Origin: MED-G105 sp039819085
GTDB lineage: Bacteria > Pseudomonadota > Alphaproteobacteria > Caulobacterales > Parvularculaceae
DNA: 64,000 bases
Assembly: GCA_039819085.1 (NCBI GenBank)
Contig: JBCBSQ010000001.1
Location: 62,001-126,000 of the forward strand
Reading direction: 5' to 3'
The translations under genes and the position numbers were made by a program. Under the pieces are notes generated by a model that saw only the letters and a list, made by a program, of their open reading frames with translations, ran no database searches and had not been told where the DNA came from. The first letter of the stretch is position 1, and every line of letters starts with the position of its first letter. Below, one piece after another: positions 8,392 to 16,883 of the stretch.

Positions 8392-9179
8392 TGGCGGAGC
8401 GGGCGCGCGTTCAACGCATCGAATACGACGCCCCGATCCTTGGCGGCTATGGGATGTCCGCCCAGGTCGCCCCGGCGCGCCACGCGCCTTGGCGCGTGAT
8501 CGGCATCCCGGGCACGCCATCGCGCCCGCACATGTGGTCGCGCTTTGTGCGGCTGGCGCCGGACGATCTTGAGGTGGCGGCGGTCAATCGCGCTGGCTAT
8601 GGCGGGCCGATGTATGGCGACGATCGACGCGCGCCAGTGCTTTCATTCGATGACCAGATCGCCGCAATTGCGCCGCTGATCGAAGCCGACGAGCGGCCGG
8701 CGGTGGTGGTGGGCGTCTCTTATGGCGGCGCGCTGGCGTTGAAGGCGGCGCTTGATCATCCAGAGCGCATCAAGGGCGTCGTGACGGTCGCCGCGCTCGT
8801 CACCGAGCCGCTGCCCTGGATTGAGAAAATCCTGCCGCTCGCCGAATTGCCGCCAGTGCGCGCGGCGCTCCCCGGCTATCTGCGCAACGCCCGCGCCGAA
8901 GTCGAAGGACGGCGCGCGCAAGTAGAGGCGGTCTTTGAGCGCCTCAAAGGCTTCGACCGTCCAGCCACCATCATGCATGGGAACGTGGACTGGCTCGTCG
9001 GCCAGAGCGACGCTGAGGTTTTGCGGGGATACTTTGCGCCGGACGCGGACGTCGTCTATCAGCCTATTGCGGGGGGCACGCATTATCTGGAGCTCTTGAA
9101 CCCCAGGACGGTTTACGGGGCGATCCGGGACGTGATTGCGCGGGCGGAGGGCGGCGGTCATACTTCGCGTGTGATCTAG
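8391..9179 (+). CDS. Alpha/beta-fold hydrolase
   Basis: A 262-residue alpha/beta hydrolase with no signal peptide, so probably cytoplasmic. The nucleophile elbow is GVSYGG (S110), the acid is probably D in GNVDWLVG, and the catalytic histidine is in GGTHYLEL. An oxyanion segment IGIPGTP lies near residue 40. Its ATG overlaps the ggt stop by one base, so the pair is translationally coupled. The motifs do not define a substrate. Confidence 0.85.
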   Translation: MAERARVQRIEYDAPILGGYGMSAQVAPARHAPWRVIGIPGTPSRPHMWSRFVRLAPDDLEVAAVNRAGYGGPMYGDDRRAPVLSFDDQIAAIAPLIEADERPAVVVGVSYGGALALKAALDHPERIKGVVTVAALVTEPLPWIEKILPLAELPPVRAALPGYLRNARAEVEGRRAQVEAVFERLKGFDRPATIMHGNVDWLVGQSDAEVLRGYFAPDADVVYQPIAGGTHYLELLNPRTVYGAIRDVIARAEGGGHTSRVI

Positions 9180-9207
9180 GCGCGCGCGACCTGAGGAAAG
9201 AAGAACG

Positions 9208-10704
9208 ATGAGCGAGACGCGTAAACTGCTGCAAGGGGCGACGGGCGACTGGGAAGTGGTCATAGGGCTTGAAGTGCACGCCCAGGTCGCATCCAACGCG
9301 AAGCTCTTCTCCGGCGCGCCGGCGACCTATGGCGCCGGGCCGAACGAAAATGTCAGCCTTGTCGACGCGGCGTTCCCCGGCATGTTGCCGGTCATCAACA
9401 GGTTCTGCGTCGAGCAGGCGATCCGAACGGGCCTTGGCCTTAACGCCAAGATCAATCTCTGGTCGCGCTTTGACCGCAAGAATTATTTCTACCCGGATCT
9501 TCCGCAAGGGTACCAGATCTCCCAGTACAAGGACCCGATCGTCGGCGAGGGCGAGATTGAGGTCGAGTTGGATGACGGCGAGATCGTCGCGATCGGCATC
9601 GAGCGGCTTCACCTGGAACAAGACGCCGGCAAGTCGATCCACGACCTCGCGCCCAAGGAATCCTATGTGGATCTCAACCGTTCGGGCGTCGCGCTGATGG
9701 AGATCGTGTCGAAGCCCGACATTCGGTCTGCGGAGGAGGCGGCGGCGTATTTCTCCAAAATTCGCACCATCGTCCGCTATCTCGGCACCTGCGACGGCAA
9801 TATGGAGGAGGGGTCCATGCGCGCCGACGTCAACGTCTCGGTTTGCCGGGCGGGGAGCTATGCGAAGTTCCGCGAGACAGGCGATTTCAGCCATCTCGGC
9901 ACGCGCACGGAGACGAAGAACGTCAACTCGCTGCGCTACGTCAAGCAGGTCGTCGATCATGAGGCCCGCCGGCAGATCGAGGTCATCGAAGGAGGCGGTG
10001 AGATCCATCAGGAAACGCGGCTCTTTAACGTCGCGACGGGCGAGACGCGGACGATGCGCTCTAAGGAAGACGCGCACGACTACCGCTATTTTCCGGACCC
10101 GGATCTTCTGCCGCTGGAGCTTGATCCCGCCTGGGTGGAGGAGATCAGAGCGACCCTGCCGGAATTGCCCGATGACAAGCGCAAGCGGTTCGTCGCGGAT
10201 TTCGGGCTTTCGGCGTATGACGCGAGCGTCCTTTCGCAGGACCGTGCGAAGGCGGACTATTTCGAAATGGTCGCGGATGGCCGCGACGGCAAGCTTGCCT
10301 CCAATTGGGTGACGACGGAGCTTTTCGGCGCGCTCAACAAGGCGGGGCTCGACATCGACGCATCGCCCATCAAGGCGCCCGCGCTGGGCAAGCTTATTGA
10401 CCTGATCTCCGAGGGCGTCATATCGGGGCGCATCGCCAAGGACGTCTTCGCCATCATGTTCGAGGACGGCGGCGATCCGGAGGCGATTGTAGAGGAGAAG
10501 GGCCTGAAGCAGGTCTCCGACACCGGCGCAATCGAAAAAGCGGTCGACGACATCATCGCCGCGAACCCGAAACAGGTCGAACAGGTGAAAGAAAAGCCGA
10601 AGACCTTCGGCTGGTTCGTCGGCCAGGTGATGAAATCGACGGGGGGCAAGGCCAATCCCGCGGTTGTGAACAAGATCCTGAAAGAAAAGCTGGGCGTCGA
10701 ATAA
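9208..10704 (+). CDS. gatB: Glutamyl-tRNA(Gln)/aspartyl-tRNA(Asn) amidotransferase subunit B
   Basis: GatB is the kinase/amidotransferase subunit that phosphorylates the misacylated tRNA and adds ammonia. The 498-residue protein has the diagnostic WEVVIGLEVHAQV start, YFYPDLPQGYQISQ, MRADVNVS and the C-terminal tRNA-binding YqeY-like region ending GGKANPAVVNKILKEKL. A GGAAAG-type ribosome-binding site precedes the ATG. It closes the gatC-gatA-ggt-hydrolase-gatB run. Confidence 0.97.
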   Translation: MSETRKLLQGATGDWEVVIGLEVHAQVASNAKLFSGAPATYGAGPNENVSLVDAAFPGMLPVINRFCVEQAIRTGLGLNAKINLWSRFDRKNYFYPDLPQGYQISQYKDPIVGEGEIEVELDDGEIVAIGIERLHLEQDAGKSIHDLAPKESYVDLNRSGVALMEIVSKPDIRSAEEAAAYFSKIRTIVRYLGTCDGNMEEGSMRADVNVSVCRAGSYAKFRETGDFSHLGTRTETKNVNSLRYVKQVVDHEARRQIEVIEGGGEIHQETRLFNVATGETRTMRSKEDAHDYRYFPDPDLLPLELDPAWVEEIRATLPELPDDKRKRFVADFGLSAYDASVLSQDRAKADYFEMVADGRDGKLASNWVTTELFGALNKAGLDIDASPIKAPALGKLIDLISEGVISGRIAKDVFAIMFEDGGDPEAIVEEKGLKQVSDTGAIEKAVDDIIAANPKQVEQVKEKPKTFGWFVGQVMKSTGGKANPAVVNKILKEKLGVE

Positions 10705-10799
10705 ATCCGTGGTTTAAGGCGTTAACCTCGACAAAAGCCGGCCACAATTGCGCGCCAAAATGGCGATTGCGGGGCGGTGTTAGCAATGTGGAGGGAAGA

Positions 10800-11240
10800 A
10801 TGCTGACGAACCTTGAGAAGGCGAAGCCGTTTGGCGCCGCCGCGCTCGCGGCTTTCATCGCCGGCTGCGCGACGGCTCCGGAGGAGCGCGTCAACAAACG
10901 TGTTGCGGCGCAGCTTGAGAAATTCGAACCCACAGGGGAGGAGCGTCTGTGCCTTCCCTTAAGAAGCATCGCCTCGATCAATGCGGCGACGGAGACGAAG
11001 TTTCTCGTCAGAGTAGGGCTCAATGACTACTACCTGACCGAAACCCCTGGCCGGTGCATCGGCGCGACATTGCCGCTCAACCGCATTCAGTACATCGTTC
11101 CCCAGAACCAGCTGTGCGCCAATGAGATTGTCACGGTCGTGGACAACACCACCAATATCGCCGGCGGATCGTGCGGGCTCGGGCCGTTCAAGGAGCTGCG
11201 CCTGAAAGAGACGAAAAAAGAGACGTCTACAGAGGAATAA
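10800..11240 (+). CDS. DUF6491-like lipoprotein
   Basis: A 146-residue protein with a lipoprotein signal (AALAAFIAGCAT, lipobox IAGC). The body resembles DUF6491 proteins as I recall them: ERLCLPLRSIASI, NDYYLTETPGRC, then QLCANEIVTVVD and GSCGLGPF, with four cysteines that could pair. The ATG is preceded by GGAGGGAAGA at good spacing; an earlier start at 10767 lacks this. The function of the family is not known to me. It is followed by an intergenic region with two palindromes. Confidence 0.75.
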   Translation: MLTNLEKAKPFGAAALAAFIAGCATAPEERVNKRVAAQLEKFEPTGEERLCLPLRSIASINAATETKFLVRVGLNDYYLTETPGRCIGATLPLNRIQYIVPQNQLCANEIVTVVDNTTNIAGGSCGLGPFKELRLKETKKETSTEE

Positions 11241-11282
11241 GGCGTACGCTGCGCGGCAATCTTTGATTAACCATCATTGCGG

Positions 11283-11320
11283 CCAATCCGATTGGTCGCT
11301 TCGGTAAGGTTTCCGAAACC
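11283..11320. promoter_or_regulatory. Two 13-bp palindromes upstream of the Sel1-like gene
   Basis: CCAATCCGATTGG (11283-11295) and GGTTTCCGAAACC (11308-11320) are both perfect 6-1-6 palindromes around a central C, with centres 25 bp apart. They could be operator half-site pairs or small hairpins. No regulator can be named. Confidence 0.4.
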
Positions 11321-11418
11321 GTTTGTTTACGGTGTTTTAGGTTTCCGGATTTCAACTTCCGATCGTCGGGGCGTGAGGCCGCCGGCCGAAAAGAGTTGAT
11401 GTCCAGGGGCTGGAAACC

Positions 11419-11694
11419 ATGTCGATCACCCTCGAAGCCGCCGCGCTCAATGGCGCGGAAGTCATCCTTTCAAGCGACGAAATGTATCGTCTCGGGCTGT
11501 CCGCCTCGATCGGCGATCAAGACGACGGTCTGGACCTTGTCGTCGCGCACAAATGGTTCAATCTCGCCGCCATGCAGGGCCATGTGGAGGCGCGCGCCTA
11601 CCGCAAGGAACTGGCGCTTGAGATGACCCAGGAAGAGATTGCCGAAGCGCAACGCCAAGCGCGCAAGTACCTGTCCGAACGCCGCCCAAGCTGA
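11419..11694 (+). CDS. Short Sel1-repeat-like protein
   Basis: A 91-residue protein containing MYRLGLSASIGD and then AHKWFNLAAMQGHVEARAYR, one Sel1/TPR-like helical pair, followed by a helix MTQEEIAEAQRQARKYL. This layout is common in small alphaproteobacterial Sel1-family proteins, which probably act as protein-binding scaffolds. No signal peptide is visible, so it is probably cytoplasmic. The partner is unknown. Confidence 0.75.
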   Translation: MSITLEAAALNGAEVILSSDEMYRLGLSASIGDQDDGLDLVVAHKWFNLAAMQGHVEARAYRKELALEMTQEEIAEAQRQARKYLSERRPS

Positions 11695-11743
11695 CGCGCT
11701 TTCGCGTCGCTTCCTCCTTTTTGAGCGCCTCCCTCCTGGCGAG

Positions 11744-11822
11744 CTTTTTGTTCCGCAGGCCGAAGCCCTTGGCGCCGGCGCTCGCGACGCGGTATGTGAT
11801 GCGCCGCAATAGGAACAAGGAG
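11744..11822 (+). promoter_or_regulatory. Possible hairpin hiding the glcB ribosome-binding site
   Basis: CTTTTTGTTCC (11744-11754) can pair over 11 bp, with two G-U pairs, to GGAACAAGGAG (11812-11822), which contains the glcB Shine-Dalgarno sequence. The 57-base loop is GC-rich and could fold itself. Pyrimidine-rich CCTCC tracts just upstream offer alternative pairings. It might control translation, but chance pairing cannot be excluded. Confidence 0.35.
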
Positions 11823-11827
11823 GGCGC

Positions 11828-13969
11828 ATGGCCGACTATGTCGACCGGGAAGGTCTTGGCGTCGCGCGGGAGCTCGCCGACTTTATCGAAGAGCGCGCGC
11901 TTGATGGCCTCGGCATAGAGTCCGCGATTTTCTGGCGGCGCGCGTCGGAGGTGTTTGAGCGGTTCACGCCGCGCAATCGCGAGCTTCTCGCTGAACGCGA
12001 CGCCCTTCAATCGAGTATTAACGCCTGGCACGACGGCCATCAGGGCGAGCCGATCGATGCGGCGGAATACCTGACCCTCCTCCGGAATATCGGCTATCTC
12101 GCCGATGAGCCTGAACCATTTACAATTGGTACGGACGATGTCGACGAGGAGCTGGCGCGGCTGGCGGGCCCGCAGCTTGTGGTGCCCGTTCTCAATGCGC
12201 GGTACGCGCTGAACGCGGCGAACGCTCGCTGGGGCAGCCTCTACGACGCGCTTTATGGAACGGATGCGATTCCCTTCACGGGAAATGAAAAGCCGGGCTA
12301 CGACCCGGCGCGCGGCGCGAAGGTGATCGAGCGCGCCAAGGCGTTCCTTGATCAGACGTTCCCGCTGGAAAGCGGCTCCCATGCGGATGTCTCAGGCTAC
12401 ACGGTGAAAGGCGAACAGCTTGCGCCGGCGTTGAAGGGCACAGAGCAATTCGTTGGCTTCCGCGGCGAACCGGACGCGCCAAGCGCCATCCTGTTGCGGA
12501 ACAATGGCTTGCACGCGGAAATCGTCATCGACCGCGCCCATTCCGTCGGCAAGGACGATCCTGCGGGGGTCGCGGACGTGAACCTTGAATCGGCGTTGTC
12601 GACCATTGTCGATCTTGAAGACTCCGTTGCGGCGGTCGACGCCGTAGACAAAGTCCTCGCCTATTCCAACTGGCTCGGCCTGATGCGGGGCGATCTGGAG
12701 GAAACCTTTCAAAAAGGCGGCGAGACGGTCACGCGCGGGCTTAATCCTGATCGAGACTATTTCGCGCCCGGCGGCCGCGGGTTTTCGCTGAAAGGGCGCG
12801 CGACGCTGCTGGTGCGCAATGTTGGTCATTTGATGACGACGCCGGCGGTCAAGCTTTCGGATGGTTCGGAGGCGTTTGAAGGCATCCTTGACGGGATCGT
12901 CACGAGCCTGATTGCGCTTCATGACTTGAAGGGTCTCGGCCGGCATCGAAACTCCGTCAAAGGCTCGGTTTTCATCGTGAAACCGAAGATGCACGGGCCG
13001 CGCGAATGCGCGTTCACGAATGATCTCTTCGACGCGGTTGAGGACATGCTGAGCCTGAAGCGCCACACGCTCAAGGTCGGCGTCATGGACGAAGAGCGGC
13101 GCACGTCCGCCAATCTCGCCGCCTGCATCTATGAGGTCCGGGATCGGATCGTCTTCATCAATACCGGTTTCCTCGACCGCACCGGCGACGAGATCCACAC
13201 GTCCATGCGGGCGGGGGCGATGATCCGCAAGAATGAGATGAAGGGGACGGACTGGATCGCCGCTTATGAGGCGCGAAACGTCGCGATCGGGTTGAAGTGC
13301 GGCTTCGCCGGCAAGGCGCAGATCGGCAAGGGCATGTGGGCGGCGCCGGACAAGATGGCGGACATGCTGGAACAGAAGATCGGGCATCCGATGAGCGGCG
13401 CCAACACCGCCTGGACGCCGAGTCCCACCGCGGCGACGCTGCACGCGCTGCATTACCATGAAGTCGACGTGTTCGCCCGACAGGCGGAAATCGCGGCGAA
13501 GGGTACGCCTGGTCTCGACAAGCTTCTTTCTATTCCGCTTGCGGAGGGCCGCAACTGGTCCGAGGACGAACTGACCGAGGAGCTTGAGAATAACGCCCAA
13601 GGCATCCTCGGCTATGTGGTCCGCTGGGTCGATCAAGGCGTCGGTTGCTCGAAAGTGCCGGATATCAACGATGTTGGCCTGATGGAGGACCGCGCGACGT
13701 TGCGCATCTCCTCGCAGCACATCGCTAATTGGCTGCATCATGGCGTCGTGACGGCGGAGCAGGTCGACGCGGCGTTCCTGAAGATGGCGGCGAAGGTGGA
13801 CGCCCAGAACGCGGGCGATCCCGCGTATCGGCCAATGGCGCCGAACCCGGAGGCGTCAATCGCGTACCAGGCGGCCCGTGCGCTAGCTTTTGAAGGCGCG
13901 AGCCAGCCGAATGGCTACACCGAGCCGCTGTTGCATGCGAACCGACTGAAATTGAAGGCTGGCGGCTAA
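11828..13969 (+). CDS. glcB: Malate synthase G
   Basis: Malate synthase G condenses glyoxylate with acetyl-CoA to malate, in the cytoplasm, as part of the glyoxylate or glycolate route. The 713-residue length is that of the monomeric G isoform rather than the shorter A form. Typical segments are LNARYALNAANARWGSLYDALYG, IVDLEDSVAAVDA, SVFIVKPKMHGP, GVMDEERRTSANL and INTGFLDRTGDEIHTSM. A clear AAGGAGGG lies just before the ATG. No isocitrate lyase gene is nearby, so the glyoxylate source cannot be told from this window. Confidence 0.97.
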   Translation: MADYVDREGLGVARELADFIEERALDGLGIESAIFWRRASEVFERFTPRNRELLAERDALQSSINAWHDGHQGEPIDAAEYLTLLRNIGYLADEPEPFTIGTDDVDEELARLAGPQLVVPVLNARYALNAANARWGSLYDALYGTDAIPFTGNEKPGYDPARGAKVIERAKAFLDQTFPLESGSHADVSGYTVKGEQLAPALKGTEQFVGFRGEPDAPSAILLRNNGLHAEIVIDRAHSVGKDDPAGVADVNLESALSTIVDLEDSVAAVDAVDKVLAYSNWLGLMRGDLEETFQKGGETVTRGLNPDRDYFAPGGRGFSLKGRATLLVRNVGHLMTTPAVKLSDGSEAFEGILDGIVTSLIALHDLKGLGRHRNSVKGSVFIVKPKMHGPRECAFTNDLFDAVEDMLSLKRHTLKVGVMDEERRTSANLAACIYEVRDRIVFINTGFLDRTGDEIHTSMRAGAMIRKNEMKGTDWIAAYEARNVAIGLKCGFAGKAQIGKGMWAAPDKMADMLEQKIGHPMSGANTAWTPSPTAATLHALHYHEVDVFARQAEIAAKGTPGLDKLLSIPLAEGRNWSEDELTEELENNAQGILGYVVRWVDQGVGCSKVPDINDVGLMEDRATLRISSQHIANWLHHGVVTAEQVDAAFLKMAAKVDAQNAGDPAYRPMAPNPEASIAYQAARALAFEGASQPNGYTEPLLHANRLKLKAGG

Positions 13970-13995
13970 CGGGCCGCTCTCGACGGGGCGGCGCG

Positions 13996-14613
13996 ATGCC
14001 CGATCCGGACTATGAAGCAATCCGTCTTCGGACCAAATCGGTCTATGAGCGCGCGGCGGCGGGCTGGGACGCTTCACGGTCCCGCGCGCTATTTGAACGC
14101 GCCTGGCTTGATCGATTTCTCGCGCTAGTTCCCGCTGGCGGTCATATCCTCGATCTAGGTTGCGGCGGCGGTGAGCCGATCGGCGCTTATCTGATCGAAC
14201 AGGGACGGCGGATCACCGGCGTCGATTACGCTGCGTCGATGATCGAACTGGCGCGCGCGCGGTTCCCGGATCATGACTGGATCGTCGGCGACATGCGCGA
14301 TCTTGACCTCGAAGGCCCCTTTGACGGAGTCGTCAGTTGGGACGGGTCATTTCACCTGACGGGCGAAGAGCAGCGCGCGTTGATCGATCGACTAGGCGGC
14401 GTCTTGCGGCCTGGCGCGCCGGCGATGCTTACCATCGGCCCGGTGAGCGGCGAGACGGAGGGCCTTATTGAAGGCGAGGCGGTCTATCATGCGAGCCTTG
14501 CGCCCGACGACTACCGCGCGGCGATGGCCGCAGCGGGGTTCGATGGCGTCGAACTGGCGCTAGAGGACCCGGACTGTCACGGGCATTCGGTGCTGTTCGC
14601 GGTTCGGCGCTAG
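13996..14613 (+). CDS. Class I SAM-dependent methyltransferase
   Basis: A 205-residue protein with the class I SAM-binding motif ILDLGCGGGEPIGAYL (about residues 50-65), then GVDYAASMIELAR and the acidic/hydrophobic motif IVGDMRDLDL. The substrate cannot be told. It starts 26 bases after the malate synthase stop on the same strand and could share its transcript. A GCGCGC-AATTCG-GCGCGC hairpin follows the gene at 14629-14646 but has no T run. Confidence 0.85.
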   Translation: MPDPDYEAIRLRTKSVYERAAAGWDASRSRALFERAWLDRFLALVPAGGHILDLGCGGGEPIGAYLIEQGRRITGVDYAASMIELARARFPDHDWIVGDMRDLDLEGPFDGVVSWDGSFHLTGEEQRALIDRLGGVLRPGAPAMLTIGPVSGETEGLIEGEAVYHASLAPDDYRAAMAAAGFDGVELALEDPDCHGHSVLFAVRR

Positions 14614-14743
14614 CCCCTCAAGGCGTTGGCGCGCAATTCGGCGCGCGCTACTATCCCCCAAAAGACCTGCCACAGCGTCAAGAATGCGCGCATGCGAAAC
14701 ACACTCGCTGAACGGCGTTCCCCGCCGGAAGGACGGTTAGAAA

Positions 14744-15853
14744 ATGAAGACCCGCGCCGCCATCGCCGTTGAAGCCGGCAAGCCGCTGATTGTCGACGAG
14801 GTCGATCTTGAAGGACCGAAGGCGGGCGAAGTCCTGGTGGAGATCAAGGCGACGGGCGTTTGCCACACCGACGCCTTCACCCTTTCAGGCGATGATCCGG
14901 AGGGCGCGTTCCCCGCGATCCTCGGCCATGAAGGGGCGGGGGTTGTGCTGGAAGTAGGGCCGGGCGTCTCGTCGCTTGTTCCCGGCGATCACGTCATTCC
15001 TCTCTACACGCCTGAATGCCGTGAGTGCGACTACTGCCTTCATCCGAAGACGAACCTCTGCCAGAAGGTGCGCGCAACGCAAGGTCAGGGCCTGATGCCT
15101 GACGGCACGTCGCGGTTTTCCTACAAGGGTGAGAGAGTGCTTCACTATATGGGCACCTCCACCTTCGCGAACCACACGGTGTTGCCGGAGATTGCGCTCG
15201 CGAAGATTCGCAAGGACGCGCCATTCGACAAGGTATGCTATATCGGCTGCGGCGTGACGACGGGCGTCGGGGCGGTGATGTTCACCGCCAAGGTGGAGCC
15301 GAACACGGCATGCGTCGTTTTCGGTCTCGGCGGGATCGGGCTGAATGTCGTGCAAGGCCTCAAATTGGTCGGGGCCCGGATGATTGTCGGCGTCGACGTC
15401 AATCCGGATAAGCGCGCGCTCGCCGAGCAGTTCGGCATGACGCATTTCGTCAATCCAAAAGAGATAGAAGGCGATCTCGTCGGGCATCTGGTGGAGTTGA
15501 CGGGCGGCGGCGCGGATTATTCATTCGAGTGCGTTGGAAATGTCGACCTCATGCGCGCGGCGCTCGAATGCTGCCACAAGGGCTGGGGCGAGAGCGTCAT
15601 CATTGGCGTCGCAGGCGCCGGTCAGGAAATCTCCACTCGGCCGTTCCAGCTCGTCACGGGGCGCGTCTGGCGCGGCTCGGCGTTCGGCGGCGCGCGCGGG
15701 CGGACCGACGTGCCGAAGATTGTCGATATGTACATGGAGGGACGGATCAATATCGACGATATGATCACCCACACTATGCCGCTCGATCGCATCAATGACG
15801 CCTTTGATTTGATGCATAAAGGCGAGAGCATCCGCAGCGTCATCGTGTACTGA
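14744..15853 (+). CDS. frmA: S-(hydroxymethyl)glutathione dehydrogenase / class III alcohol dehydrogenase
   Basis: This NAD-dependent enzyme oxidises S-hydroxymethylglutathione, the spontaneous adduct of formaldehyde and glutathione, to S-formylglutathione. The 369-residue protein has catalytic zinc ligands C40 and H62 with E63, the structural zinc cysteines C92, C95, C98 and C106, and the nucleotide-binding GLGGIGLNVVQG. CHTDAFTLSG is typical of class III enzymes. The hydrolase for its product, fghA, lies about 1 kb downstream on the same strand. Confidence 0.96.
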   Translation: MKTRAAIAVEAGKPLIVDEVDLEGPKAGEVLVEIKATGVCHTDAFTLSGDDPEGAFPAILGHEGAGVVLEVGPGVSSLVPGDHVIPLYTPECRECDYCLHPKTNLCQKVRATQGQGLMPDGTSRFSYKGERVLHYMGTSTFANHTVLPEIALAKIRKDAPFDKVCYIGCGVTTGVGAVMFTAKVEPNTACVVFGLGGIGLNVVQGLKLVGARMIVGVDVNPDKRALAEQFGMTHFVNPKEIEGDLVGHLVELTGGGADYSFECVGNVDLMRAALECCHKGWGESVIIGVAGAGQEISTRPFQLVTGRVWRGSAFGGARGRTDVPKIVDMYMEGRINIDDMITHTMPLDRINDAFDLMHKGESIRSVIVY

Positions 15854-15885
15854 CCACCGCCATTGGCGGGCTTAAGGGGAACGAC

Positions 15886-16371
15886 GTGACGGCGAAGAAG
15901 ACGGCCAAAAAAACCGCGGCTGGATCCGCGACGAAGAAGGCGGCGGCTCGCGCCAGGACGACGCCCCGGTCGGCTGACGTGTCGGCTTTCATCGACGCGG
16001 TTGAGAATGACACGCGTCGACGCGACGCCAAGACGCTGCTTCAGATCATGAAGGACGTCACCGGAGAAGCGCCGGTCATGTGGGGCGGCTCGATCATCGG
16101 ATTTGGCGGCTATCACTACAAATACGACAGCGGGCGCGAGGGCGACAGCCTGAATGTCGGCTTTAGTCCGCGTAAGGCAAATCTCGTGCTCTATGTCATG
16201 GGCTCGATCGCCGATGATGATCCGTTGCGGGACAAACTCGGCAAGTACAAGACCGGCAAGGCGTGTCTCTACGTCAACAAGCTCGATGACGTCGACCTTG
16301 ATGTTCTGCGGCGGCTCATCCGCAAGTCGTATGAGGCGACGATTGCGAAATGGGGCGCGCCGGCCGGATGA
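15886..16371 (+). CDS. DUF1801 domain protein with Lys/Ala-rich N-terminal tail
   Basis: A 161-residue protein from a GTG start preceded by AAGGGG. About 30 N-terminal residues are a lysine/alanine/threonine-rich tail, like a histone H1-type or DNA-contacting tail. The rest is a DUF1801 domain: VSAFIDAVENDTRRRDAKTLLQIM, MWGGSIIGFGGYHYKY, CLYVNKLDDVDLDVLRRLI. The family has no established activity that I know. Its stop overlaps the next gene (ATGA). Confidence 0.8.
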   Translation: MTAKKTAKKTAAGSATKKAAARARTTPRSADVSAFIDAVENDTRRRDAKTLLQIMKDVTGEAPVMWGGSIIGFGGYHYKYDSGREGDSLNVGFSPRKANLVLYVMGSIADDDPLRDKLGKYKTGKACLYVNKLDDVDLDVLRRLIRKSYEATIAKWGAPAG

Positions 16372-16844
16372 GCGATCTTTCCGCGCCGGTCATCGAGATT
16401 TCCAGGGCTGTCTCAGCGCAAGATGTGACGGCGGCGAAGCGCCTGTTCCAGGAGTATGCGGACTTTCTGGGCGTAGATCTCCGCTTTCAGGGGTTTGATG
16501 AAGAAATTGCGACATTTCCAGCGGCGTATGAGCGCTTGCTGATCGCCCGGGTCGACGGCGCGCCCGAGGGCGCTGTTGGGCTGAAACGCCTTGAGGACGG
16601 CGTGTGCGAAATGAAGCGGCTTTATGTGCGCGAGCGGCGTCGCGGCCTTTCGCTCGGCCGGCGGCTTTCAGAAGCGCTCATCGATGAGGCGCGGCGCGCC
16701 GGATACCGCGCCATGAGGCTCGACACCCTCGCCCGGCTCAAGCCTGCTCTCAGACTTTATCACGGCCTCGGCTTTCGACCGATCGACGCATATTATGAAA
16801 ATCCCGAGTCGGACGTTATCTACATGCAGCTCGATCTGGGTTAA
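16368..16844 (+). CDS. GNAT-family N-acetyltransferase
   Basis: A 158-residue GNAT protein. The acetyl-CoA-binding signature is CEMKRLYVRERRRGLSLGRR, followed by LIDEARRAGYRAMRLDTLARLKPALRLYHGLGFRPI, the usual order of motifs A and B. The chosen ATG overlaps the stop of the DUF1801 gene, so the two are coupled. The acceptor substrate is unknown. It lies inside the frmA-fghA cluster, but a link to formaldehyde is not shown. Confidence 0.87.
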   Translation: MSDLSAPVIEISRAVSAQDVTAAKRLFQEYADFLGVDLRFQGFDEEIATFPAAYERLLIARVDGAPEGAVGLKRLEDGVCEMKRLYVRERRRGLSLGRRLSEALIDEARRAGYRAMRLDTLARLKPALRLYHGLGFRPIDAYYENPESDVIYMQLDLG

Positions 16845-16883
16845 GCCGTCTACGGCTGAAACTGGCGCAAGGCGGAGCGGAAG

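Noticed and set aside
6934..8520. 528-codon open frame on the minus strand over ggt
   Set aside because: It is antisense to a well-matched gamma-glutamyltransferase, is Arg/His-rich as expected from GC-rich third positions, and shows no family motifs.
12392..13741. 449-codon minus-strand frame over malate synthase
   Set aside because: Shadow of glcB with biased composition and no recognisable domains.
11828..13969. Possible glyoxylate-shunt operon with malate synthase
   Set aside because: No isocitrate lyase or glycolate oxidase gene lies in the window, so the pathway context cannot be claimed.
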